DNA of 10,117 nucleotides from positions 1 through 10,117 of the forward strand of contig DAIDKA010000234.1 of the NCBI GenBank assembly GCA_027451085.1. The letters are read 5' to 3'. A program made the position numbers and the translations under genes. Position 1 is the first letter of the stretch. Every line of letters starts with the position of its first letter. Source of the DNA: Gammaproteobacteria bacterium (GTDB lineage: Bacteria; Pseudomonadota; Gammaproteobacteria; Steroidobacterales; Steroidobacteraceae). Positions 1-5,862 of the stretch are shown here, piece by piece. The notes under the pieces are model-generated. The model saw nothing but the letters and a program-made list of their open reading frames with translations. It was not told the DNA's origin and did no database searches.

Positions 1-699
1 GTAGGCGCCCATGCCGCCGGTGTTGGGGCCCCGGTCGGCGTCCTGCAGCCGTTTGTGGTCCTGCGAGGTGGCCAGTGGCAGCACATGCTCACCGTCCACC
101 ATCACGATGAAGCTGACCTCCTCACCCTGCAGGAACTCCTCGATCACGACCTCGGCGCCGGCGTCACCGAACAAGCCATCGAACATCTGGCGCGCCGTGG
201 CGATGGCTTCATCGTGGCTCTGCGCGATGATCACGCCCTTGCCGGCCGCGAGGCCGCTGGCCTTGACCACCACCGGGGTACGCTGCGCGCGCACGAAGGC
301 CTCGTCGAAGGTGGCGCGGGTGAAAGTGGCGTAGGCGGCTGTCGGGATTCTGTGGCGCTTGAGGAATTCCTTGGTGAAAGCCTTGGAGCCCTCCAGGCGC
401 GCGCACGCTCGTGTGGGTCCGAAGCAGGGCAGGCCGGCCGCCTGGAACGCATCGACCACGCCCGCGACCAGCGGCGCCTCGGGGCCCACGATGGTGAGCG
501 TCACGCCTTCGCGCTGCGCCAGCGCCAGGAGGCCCGGGATGTCCTCAGGCTGAACGGCGGCATTGCGCACCCGCGGCTCCGCTGCCGTGCCCGCATTGCC
601 GGGGGCGACTATGACTTCGGCGACGTCCGCGGACTGCGCGCACTTCCAGGCAAGGGCGTGCTCGCGCCCGCCGCCGCCGATGATGAGGATCTTTTTCAT
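1..699 (-). CDS. purD: Phosphoribosylamine--glycine ligase (GAR synthetase), C-terminal part missing
   Basis: Catalyses the second step of de novo purine synthesis in the cytosol: phosphoribosylamine + glycine + ATP gives glycinamide ribonucleotide. The first 233 residues are visible and stay open to the left edge; the E. coli enzyme has about 430, so nearly half lies outside. It begins MKKILIIGGGGREHALAW, the N-terminal glycine-rich loop of PurD. VGPEAPLVAGVVDAF (71-85) and LEGSKAFTKEFL (102-113) follow. VVVKASGLAAGKGV (143-156) belongs to the ATP-grasp domain, and PNTGGMGAY (225-233) is a family signature at the cut. The ATG shares one base with the purH stop codon (TAATG), so translation is probably coupled. 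Residue 99 is Cys in a GPTRACARLEG stretch where an Ala is usual. The family is clear; only the missing C-terminus is unknown. Confidence 0.96.
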   Translation of the reverse strand, partial: MKKILIIGGGGREHALAWKCAQSADVAEVIVAPGNAGTAAEPRVRNAAVQPEDIPGLLALAQREGVTLTIVGPEAPLVAGVVDAFQAAGLPCFGPTRACARLEGSKAFTKEFLKRHRIPTAAYATFTRATFDEAFVRAQRTPVVVKASGLAAGKGVIIAQSHDEAIATARQMFDGLFGDAGAEVVIEEFLQGEEVSFIVMVDGEHVLPLATSQDHKRLQDADRGPNTGGMGAY

Positions 700-2258
700 T
701 AGTGCCTGAAATGCCGGACGCCGGTGAAGACCATGGCGATGCCGTGTTCGTCGGCTGCGGCAATGACATCGTCATCGCGCTTGGAGCCGCCGGGCTGGAT
801 GACCGCGCGCACGCCGTGTTCGGCCGCTGCATCGAGGCCATCGCGGAACGGGAAGAAGGCGTCCGAGGCCAGGACGCATCCGGCGGTGGCGATTTTCTCG
901 TCCGCGGCCTTGATCGCGGCGATGCGAGTGGAATACACACGGCTCATCTGTCCGGCGCCGACACCCACGGTGGCGCTGTCACGCGCGAAGACGATGGCGT
1001 TGGACTTGACGTAGTGGCATACGCGCCAGGCGAACAGCAGGTCGCGCTGCTCCTCCTGGGTGGGTGCGCGCCGGGTCACGATCTTCAGACCGGCGGTGGT
1101 CAGCGGCACGACATCGCGCGTCTGCACCAGCAGGCCGCCGGTGACGCTGCGGTACTCAAGCTGCCCACCCCTGGCGGCGAAGTCGACCACCAGCACGCGG
1201 ATCGCCGGCTTTTCCGCCAGCACCGCGGCGGCGGCGGTGGATACCGCGGGAGCGGCGATGACTTCCGCGAACTGCCGCGAGACGATCAGGCGCGCGGTGC
1301 CGGCGTCGAGTTCGCGGTTGAAGGCGATGATGCCGCCAAAGGCCGAGGTTGGATCAGTGCGGTAGGCCTGTTCATACGCCATGGAGGCTGACTGCGCTTC
1401 GGCCACGCCGCAGGGGTTGGCATGCTTGACGATCACGCAGGCGGGCCACTGGAACTGGCGCACACATTCGATGGCGGTGTCGGCATCTGCGATGTTGTTG
1501 AAGGACAGGTCCTTGCCCTGCAGCACGCGTGCACCGGCGACCCCGGCGCCGTTGCCGGCCGGATCGCGGTAGAAGGCCGCGCGCTGGTGCGGATTTTCAC
1601 CGTAGCGCAGGTCCTGCAGCTTGTCGAACACCAGCGGCAGTGCCTGCGGGAAGACCGCGGGCACCACGTCATACTGCCGCAGCAGGTAGGACGACACCAT
1701 GGTGTCGTACTGCGCGGTGTGCGCAAAAGCCTTGGCGGCCAGGCGGTTACGCAGGTCCGTGGTGGTGGCACCGCCATTGGAATCCAGTTCCGCCAGCAGC
1801 GCCGCGTAGTCGGCCGGATCCACCACCACCGCGACGTGCGCGTGGTTCTTGGCCGCGCCGCGCAGCATGGCCGGCCCGCCGATGTCGATGTTCTCGATGG
1901 CCTCATCCAGGGTGCAGCCGGATCGTGCGATGGTCTGCGCGAAGGGGTAAAGGTTCACCACCAGCAGGTCGATGGGCTGGATGCCGTTGGCGGCCATGAC
2001 TGCGTCGTCGATGCCGCGGCGGCCGAGCAGGCCACCGTGGATTTTCGGATGCAGCGTCTTGACGCGGCCGTCCATGATCTCGGGGAAGCCGGTGTGCTGC
2101 GCAACCTCGCGCACCGCGATGCCGGCTTCGGCCAGCAGGCGCGCAGTGCCGCCGGTGGACAGCAGTTCGATGCCACGGTCAGCGAGCTGCCGGGCGAGAT
2201 CGACGACGCCGGTTTTGTCGGACACCGAAATCAGCGCCCGCTTGAGAATACTGCTCAT
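699..2258 (-). CDS. purH: Bifunctional AICAR transformylase / IMP cyclohydrolase
   Basis: Carries out the last two steps of IMP synthesis: formylation of AICAR by 10-formyl-tetrahydrofolate, then ring closure to IMP. The protein has 519 residues (E. coli 529), so it is full length. The N-terminal MGS-like cyclohydrolase domain (about 1-150) opens with ALISVSDKTGVVDLA and carries STGGTARLL (34-42), DGRVKTLHPKIHGGLL (63-78) and NIDIGGPAMLRGAAKN (123-138). The transformylase domain follows, with LRYGENPHQRA (217-227), KHANPCG (278-284, containing the catalytic Lys-His pair), TDPTSAFGG (301-309) and SDAFFPFRDGLD (465-476). The ATG at 2258 has a strong GGGGGAG ribosome site 8 nt upstream. It lies 61 nt after fis and overlaps purD by one base, forming a purHD unit. 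No PurR-type operator was seen in the gap. Confidence 0.98.
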   Translation of the reverse strand: MSSILKRALISVSDKTGVVDLARQLADRGIELLSTGGTARLLAEAGIAVREVAQHTGFPEIMDGRVKTLHPKIHGGLLGRRGIDDAVMAANGIQPIDLLVVNLYPFAQTIARSGCTLDEAIENIDIGGPAMLRGAAKNHAHVAVVVDPADYAALLAELDSNGGATTTDLRNRLAAKAFAHTAQYDTMVSSYLLRQYDVVPAVFPQALPLVFDKLQDLRYGENPHQRAAFYRDPAGNGAGVAGARVLQGKDLSFNNIADADTAIECVRQFQWPACVIVKHANPCGVAEAQSASMAYEQAYRTDPTSAFGGIIAFNRELDAGTARLIVSRQFAEVIAAPAVSTAAAAVLAEKPAIRVLVVDFAARGGQLEYRSVTGGLLVQTRDVVPLTTAGLKIVTRRAPTQEEQRDLLFAWRVCHYVKSNAIVFARDSATVGVGAGQMSRVYSTRIAAIKAADEKIATAGCVLASDAFFPFRDGLDAAAEHGVRAVIQPGGSKRDDDVIAAADEHGIAMVFTGVRHFRH

Positions 2259-2266
2259 TGAGAAAA

Positions 2267-2273
2267 CTCCCCC
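2267..2273 (-). promoter_or_regulatory. Ribosome binding site of purH
   Basis: Read on the minus strand the site is GGGGGAG, 8 nt before the purH ATG. It fixes the start and is stronger than the sites of most genes in the window. The bases just upstream can join a GC-rich hairpin in the fis-purH gap, which could affect access to this site. Confidence 0.7.
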
Positions 2274-2310
2274 GCCGCGGCGCCATCGGGCGTCCTGTCA
2301 AGGCGCGGCG
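2273..2310 (-). repeat. GC-rich inverted repeat in the fis-purH gap
   Basis: On the transcribed strand CGCCGC (2305-2310) can pair with GCGGCG (2273-2278), with further inner GCC/GGC pairing if a short bulge is allowed. The right arm touches the purH ribosome site. No run of T follows, so it is not an intrinsic terminator of the usual form. The pairing is visible in the bases; any regulatory role is inference. Confidence 0.4.
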
Positions 2311-2313
2311 TGT

Positions 2314-2328
2314 GCCGGCTCAGCCGGC
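2314..2328 (-). repeat. Perfect hairpin with the fis stop codon in its loop
   Basis: The 6-bp arms GCCGGC (2323-2328 and 2314-2319) flank the three-base loop TGA, which is the fis stop codon. No T run follows on the minus strand. It may be a 3' stability or processing element for the dusB-fis message, or a by-product of GC-rich sequence. Confidence 0.45.
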
Positions 2329-2610
2329 GATTCCGTGCAGCCGCAGTTTCTTGCGCAGCGTGCCGCGATTGATCCCCAGGATGTCCGCCGCCCGCACCTG
2401 GTTGCCCTCGGTGTAGTCGAGCACGGCCTTCAGCAGGGGTTCCTCGACCTCGCGCAGCACCAGGTCGTACAGGTGCGCCGGCGGGTGGCCGTTGAGGCTG
2501 GCCAGGTAGTCGTTCAGCGCGCGCTCGGTGTGGGCGCGCAGGGGCAGCTCCCTGCCACTGGACCTGGGGGCGAATTGCCTGTGGACCCGCCCGTTCTTCT
2601 TCGCCGCCAT
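2320..2610 (-). CDS. fis: DNA-binding protein Fis
   Basis: Small nucleoid-associated protein that bends DNA and, in E. coli, activates rRNA promoters and aids site-specific recombination during fast growth. The product has 96 residues (E. coli Fis 98). The C-terminal helix-turn-helix is unmistakable: GNQVRAADILGINRGTLRKK (69-88), then LRLHGIAG to the end. The central dimerisation helices are at about 28-66 (ERALNDYLASLNG, then VLREVEEPLLKAVLDYTEGN). The basic N-terminus (MAAKKNGRVHRQ) is less conserved. I chose the ATG at 2610 because a GGGGAAGGG ribosome site lies just upstream and the length fits the family; an ATG at 2673 would overlap dusB. It sits 38 nt downstream of dusB, the classical dusB-fis pairing of gammaproteobacteria. 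Autoregulation, known for E. coli fis, cannot be judged here. Confidence 0.97.
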   Translation of the reverse strand: MAAKKNGRVHRQFAPRSSGRELPLRAHTERALNDYLASLNGHPPAHLYDLVLREVEEPLLKAVLDYTEGNQVRAADILGINRGTLRKKLRLHGIAG

Positions 2611-2612
2611 GT

Positions 2613-2621
2613 CCCTTCCCC
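2613..2621 (-). promoter_or_regulatory. Ribosome binding site of fis
   Basis: The minus strand reads GGGGAAGGG, ending 2 nt before the ATG at 2610; its GGGG part is 7 nt from the start. It supports the 96-residue form of Fis over a longer product beginning inside dusB. Confidence 0.6.
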
Positions 2622-2631
2622 GCAACGTTGC
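2622..2631. repeat. 10-bp perfect palindrome in the dusB-fis gap
   Basis: GCAACGTTGC is a perfect palindrome with a central CpG, directly upstream of the fis ribosome site. LacI/PurR-family operators also centre on CpG, but this one is a base shorter in each half than the PurR core GCAAACGTTTGC. A 10-bp palindrome can arise by chance in 10 kb, so an operator role is only a suggestion. Confidence 0.3.
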
Positions 2632-2648
2632 CGCCGTGCGTTGTGCGA

Positions 2649-3632
2649 TCAGGCGGCCTGAGCCTGCGCCCAACGGTCGAAATGACGGCGGACGAGCTCG
2701 AACTGTTCGATTGTATTGTCTGCGGCCAGCAGAGGCTTGCGGGCTCCCGCGCAGTCCGGAAGCCGCTCACAGTACCAGCCGAGGTGCTTGCGCGCGATCC
2801 GCACGCCATGGTCTTCACCATAAAAGGCGTACAGAGACGCGAGGTGCTCCAGGATGATATCACGCACCTCGAAGCCTGCCAGAGCAGTGCTCTTGATGCC
2901 GCCTTGGAGGAAAAAGTTGACATCCCGGAAAACCCACGGTGCGCCGTGGGCTGCGCGGCCGATCATCACTGCGTCGGCGCCGGTGTGCGCAAGCACTGCC
3001 TGCGCCTTGTGCGGTGAATCAATGTCACCATTTGCAAACACCGGAATCCGCACCGCGGACTTGATCTCCCGGATGGTGTCGTATTCGGCTTCACCTTCGT
3101 ACTTGTCGGCGCGCGTCCGGCCATGCACTGCAAGCGCCTGAACCCCCAGGCTTTCCGCGAGCCGGGCAATACGCGTACCGTTGATCGATTCGCGGTCCCA
3201 GCCGGTGCGTATCTTCAGCGTCACGGGCACGGTCACGGCGTTGACCACGGCTGAGAGTATGGCCCCGACCAGCGGCTCATCGCGCAGCAGCGCCGAACCG
3301 CACGAGCGGCCACAGACTTTTTTCGCCGGGCAGCCCATGTTGATGTCGATGATCTGCGCACCGAGTTCGACATTGCGGCGCGCAGCCTCGGCGATCACCG
3401 CCGGATCGGCGCCGGCCAGCTGCACCACGCGCGGTTCGGGTTCGCCCGTATGGTCCATGCGGCGGCGCGACTTGACGGTGTGCCACAGGCGTGTGTCGCT
3501 GGTGAGCATTTCGGAGGCGGCCAGTCCCGCGCCCAGGCGGCGGCACAGCATGCGGAACGGCCGGTCGGTGACACCGGCCATGGGCGCAAGGACCGCCCGT
3601 GAGGGCAGTGAGTAGGGGCCGATGCGGATCAC
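2649..3632 (-). CDS. dusB: tRNA-dihydrouridine synthase B
   Basis: FMN-dependent enzyme that reduces uridine to dihydrouridine in the D-loop of tRNAs using NADPH; E. coli DusB acts at U17. The product has 327 residues (E. coli 321). The TIM-barrel flavin domain begins with IRIGPYSLPSRAVLAPMAGVT, then SEMLTSD (40-46), INMGCPAKKV (97-106, with catalytic Cys101), TLKIRTGWD (138-146), VHGRTRADKYEGEAEYD (169-185), FANGDID (199-205) and MIGRAAHGAPWVF (223-235). The C-terminal helical domain contains RKHLGWY (281-287). The start is the GTG at 3632: it places the family's usual N-terminus first, has AGGG 7 nt upstream, and overlaps the previous stop codon (GTGA). A GTG at 3662 would add ten unconserved residues. 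Cys107 and Cys111 are uncommon in the stretch after the catalytic Cys, where AGSALL is usual instead of CGSALL. Confidence 0.96.
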   Translation of the reverse strand: MIRIGPYSLPSRAVLAPMAGVTDRPFRMLCRRLGAGLAASEMLTSDTRLWHTVKSRRRMDHTGEPEPRVVQLAGADPAVIAEAARRNVELGAQIIDINMGCPAKKVCGRSCGSALLRDEPLVGAILSAVVNAVTVPVTLKIRTGWDRESINGTRIARLAESLGVQALAVHGRTRADKYEGEAEYDTIREIKSAVRIPVFANGDIDSPHKAQAVLAHTGADAVMIGRAAHGAPWVFRDVNFFLQGGIKSTALAGFEVRDIILEHLASLYAFYGEDHGVRIARKHLGWYCERLPDCAGARKPLLAADNTIEQFELVRRHFDRWAQAQAA

Positions 3633-4867
3633 GGCGCCGCCCTGGCCGGGTCGTTGGCACACACGATGCGACCTGTGCGCAGCTTCAGGCAGGCATCGAG
3701 CTCGAAGCCCACGGCATTGCGGCCGGGGTCAACGAAGGCCGCGACGGCCTCCACCTGCGCGTACGGCGCCAGCATGCCGCCGGCGACCCCTTTGCCCAGG
3801 TATTCGGCGGGCGTGAGGTCGCGCGCCGCGACGCGGTTGCCGAACTGGTCTTCCAGTGTCACGCGCAGCAGCGGCAGTGGCTGGGCGCGGCGGCTCTTGT
3901 TGCGGATGCTGGCGTGCACTTCGAGGTCCTCGCCGGACTGCGCGGCCTGGGCGCCGAGCTGCCGCACCTCGTAGTCCGACACGTCCCATTGCGGTGACAG
4001 CGGTATCCCCAGCGTGGTGTACAACGCTGTGATCGGCCGGCGCGGTGGTCCCGCGGCCAGGTTGTCACGCCAGTGATTGACCATCTGCGCCACGAGCGCC
4101 AGGGTCAGCACCACGCAGGCAACCGGGAGCAGCCAGGATGGCAGGCCGGAAACCTGCTGTGGCGCGGGTGTGGTGAATGGGTCGGCCGCGGCGTGGGTCG
4201 CGGCATCAGCCGCCGTTTCAGGTTGTGCTGCGGGCCCGGCAGCTTCCGGCGAGGTCTCCACGGGGGCTTCCTGCGAGGGTCCGTTCAGCCCCTGCGGTGC
4301 GGGCTCATCCAGGGCGTACGGTTCGGCTGCCGGGGATGGATCTGCGAGTTCCAGCTCGTCCTCGCGCATCGCGGCTTCCGCGACGGCGGCCAGCGCGGCC
4401 AGTTCCTCGCTGGGCAGGTGCAGCACCCGGACTTCGTCCGTGTTGTCGTCGGGTTGGCTGCCACGCAGGATGATGCTCTCAAACGTGCCGGTGCCGGGTG
4501 TTTGCGGCGCGGCAACAAAGATGCTTGAGACGTCGGTGGCCGATGCGTTGAATTCCAGGTCTGCGTCGGCCGGGGCCGATGCAGGCTCGGGCATCCCTAC
4601 GGACCCGGGGGGGGCGGGTTGTTCAGGCGCCCCGGATCCGGCTGCAGGCGTCGGCTCCGGTGACGGGGCGCTTGTCGCTGCGGCCGGCGCCGCAGTGGCG
4701 GTGTTGGTGCGATGTGCGCCGGTGCTGTCGACGGTTTCCTCGGACAGCGCGGCCAGGGCGTTGAAGACGTTGTGGCAGCGGCCGCAGCGCACGTACCCTT
4801 GCGCGGCCCGCAGGTCCGCGGGGGTCACGGTGAGCCGCAGATCGCACTTGGAGCAGACCGTGAACAT
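3629..4867 (-). CDS. Zinc-ribbon and DUF3426 single-pass membrane protein
   Basis: Function unknown. The protein has 412 residues in four visible parts. Residues 1-40 form an MJ0042-type zinc ribbon (MFTVCSKCDLRLTV and YVRCGRCHNVFNAL) with metal ligands Cys5, Cys8, Cys28 and Cys31. Residues 45-240 are a low-complexity linker rich in Ala, Pro, Glu and Asp, interrupted by TGTFESIILRGS (125-136) and the helical acidic stretch LPSEELAALAAVAEAAMRED (151-170). One membrane helix spans about 243-263 (LPSWLLPVACVVLTLALVAQM). Residues 270-405 are the DUF3426 domain, including VHASIRNKSRRAQPLPLLRV (317-336), which resembles a small beta-sandwich. The expected topology is zinc ribbon inside and DUF3426 in the periplasm. 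The ATG at 4867 starts exactly at the ribbon, 10 nt after prmA, with no clear ribosome site. The end overlaps dusB, so dusB translation is probably coupled to it. Confidence 0.9.
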   Translation of the reverse strand: MFTVCSKCDLRLTVTPADLRAAQGYVRCGRCHNVFNALAALSEETVDSTGAHRTNTATAAPAAATSAPSPEPTPAAGSGAPEQPAPPGSVGMPEPASAPADADLEFNASATDVSSIFVAAPQTPGTGTFESIILRGSQPDDNTDEVRVLHLPSEELAALAAVAEAAMREDELELADPSPAAEPYALDEPAPQGLNGPSQEAPVETSPEAAGPAAQPETAADAATHAAADPFTTPAPQQVSGLPSWLLPVACVVLTLALVAQMVNHWRDNLAAGPPRRPITALYTTLGIPLSPQWDVSDYEVRQLGAQAAQSGEDLEVHASIRNKSRRAQPLPLLRVTLEDQFGNRVAARDLTPAEYLGKGVAGGMLAPYAQVEAVAAFVDPGRNAVGFELDACLKLRTGRIVCANDPARAAP

Positions 4868-4877
4868 GGCGTTTATG

Positions 4878-5753
4878 CTAACGGCGCCGGGCTTCGAGAG
4901 CCACCCAGCCATCGCGGGCGCCGGACCTGCGCACGTCGAACCAAGGAGCATGGCTATGCATGACCTCCTCCTGCTGGTGTTCCATCAGCCCGGACAGCAC
5001 CAGGTGGCCGCCCGGGCGCACCAGGGCTGCGAAGGCCGGAGCCAGCCGGCACAGCGGTCCGGAGAGGATGTTGGCCAGCAGCACGTCGCAACCCGCGGGC
5101 AGCGCCGTCGCATGATCCTGGATCACGACACGATCCAGCACGCCATTGCCAAGCGCATTGTCCGCCGTGGCAGTGAGGGCCTGCGGGTCGATGTCGAAGC
5201 AATGGGCCTCGCGGGCGCCGAATTTCAGGGCGGCGATGGCCAGGATGCCGGAGCCGCACCCGTAGTCGATCACCTGGGCCCCGGCCGGCGGGTGCTCATC
5301 GAGCCATTCCAGGCACATGGCGGTGGTGGCATGAGTGCCCGTGCCGAACGCCAGTCCAGGGTCGAGCACCACCACCACTGCACCCGGCTCGGTGGTGATC
5401 TCGTGCCGTGGGCATACCCACAGCTGCCGGCCGAAACGCATGGCGTGGAAGTCCTTGAGCCACTCGCGTTCCCAGAGGCGGTCCTCGATGCTTTCCACTG
5501 CAAGACCGGGCAGCTGCCGGCCCAGGCGTTCATGCAGCAGTGCCGCGATGCCCTGCGGATCTGCGTCCGCCTCGAACAGGGCTTGCAGGCGCGTGGCCGG
5601 CCACAGCCGCACCTCGCCCGGTGCCGGTTCCAGCACTGCATCATCGCGTCGGTCCGTGAAGGTCACTGACACGGCGCCGGCTTCGAAGCAGGCCTCTTCG
5701 GCCGGATCAGCCGCCAGGTCCTCCAGGTCAAATGTCAGTGACAGCCAGGGCAC
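4878..5753 (-). CDS. prmA: Ribosomal protein L11 methyltransferase
   Basis: Uses S-adenosylmethionine to methylate ribosomal protein L11 at several amino groups; E. coli mutants are viable. The product has 291 residues (E. coli 293). An N-terminal L11-recognition domain (about 1-60) starts MPWLSLTFDLEDL. The linker contains EREWLKDFHAMRFG (95-108). The Rossmann methyltransferase domain contains DPGLAFGTGTHATT (131-144), the SAM-binding VIDYGCGSGILAIAALKFGA (161-180), FDIDP (186-190) and LLANIL (225-230). The GTG at 5753 was chosen because a GGAG ribosome site lies 7 nt upstream and the family's N-terminus begins there; upstream in-frame residues are basic and unlike PrmA. It opens the downstream gene cluster, 109 nt after accC, and is followed after 10 nt by the zinc-ribbon gene. 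Confidence 0.97.
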   Translation of the reverse strand: MPWLSLTFDLEDLAADPAEEACFEAGAVSVTFTDRRDDAVLEPAPGEVRLWPATRLQALFEADADPQGIAALLHERLGRQLPGLAVESIEDRLWEREWLKDFHAMRFGRQLWVCPRHEITTEPGAVVVVLDPGLAFGTGTHATTAMCLEWLDEHPPAGAQVIDYGCGSGILAIAALKFGAREAHCFDIDPQALTATADNALGNGVLDRVVIQDHATALPAGCDVLLANILSGPLCRLAPAFAALVRPGGHLVLSGLMEHQQEEVMHSHAPWFDVRRSGARDGWVALEARRR

Positions 5754-5760
5754 CCAAGTT

Positions 5761-5764
5761 CTCC
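5761..5764 (-). promoter_or_regulatory. Ribosome binding site of prmA
   Basis: GGAG on the minus strand, 7 nt before the GTG at 5753. It decides for the GTG start over more upstream in-frame starts, which would add about 25 residues that do not match the family. Confidence 0.6.
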
Positions 5765-5806
5765 GGCAACGGACAGCGGCCGCCTGTGTGCGGCGACGGT
5801 CCTGAG

Positions 5807-5824
5807 CGGCCTGCGGCCGTTTTT
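5807..5824 (+). terminator. Weak plus-oriented terminator-like hairpin between accC and prmA
   Basis: On the plus strand CGGCC (5807-5811), loop TGC and GGCCG (5815-5819) are followed by TTTTT (5820-5824). This has the form of an intrinsic terminator, but the stem is only 5 bp and it faces against all the genes. It could stop antisense transcription coming from prmA toward accC. Read on the minus strand it has no T run, so it would not end the accBC message. Confidence 0.3.
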
Positions 5825-5828
5825 GCAC

Positions 5829-5858
5829 GCGCGCTGAAAAGCGTGGTTTTCATCGCGC
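5829..5858 (-). repeat. Long imperfect hairpin just after accC
   Basis: Starting 4 nt after the accC stop codon, GCGCG-A-TGAAAA can pair with TTTTCA-G-CGCGC across a 6-base CCACGC loop. That gives 11 pairs of 12 with a single A/G mismatch. No T run follows on either strand, so it is more likely a 3' stability, processing or attenuation structure than an ordinary intrinsic terminator. The pairing is directly visible; the role is inferred from position. Confidence 0.5.
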
Positions 5859-5862
5859 CGGA

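Noticed and set aside
55..2261. Several long plus-strand frames opposite purD and purH
   Set aside because: They show no motifs and lie antisense to purD and purH, which carry full sets of catalytic motifs.
2278..2306. TTGACA in the fis-purH gap as a purH promoter
   Set aside because: The hexamer is a perfect -35 match on the minus strand, but the -10 position 17 nt downstream is GCGGCG and no AT-rich alternative lies nearby.
3318..3323. A run of six A in the dusB message as a frameshift site
   Set aside because: The run encodes the conserved Lys-Lys after the catalytic Cys, the phase is wrong for a -1 slippery heptamer, and the reading frame continues normally on both sides.
4077..5669. 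A 530-residue open frame on the plus strand across the zinc-ribbon gene and prmA
   Set aside because: It runs antisense to two well-supported genes, has no recognisable domain and is low-complexity Ala/Ser/Arg. Such shadow frames are expected where TTA, CTA and TCA codons are rare in the sense genes.
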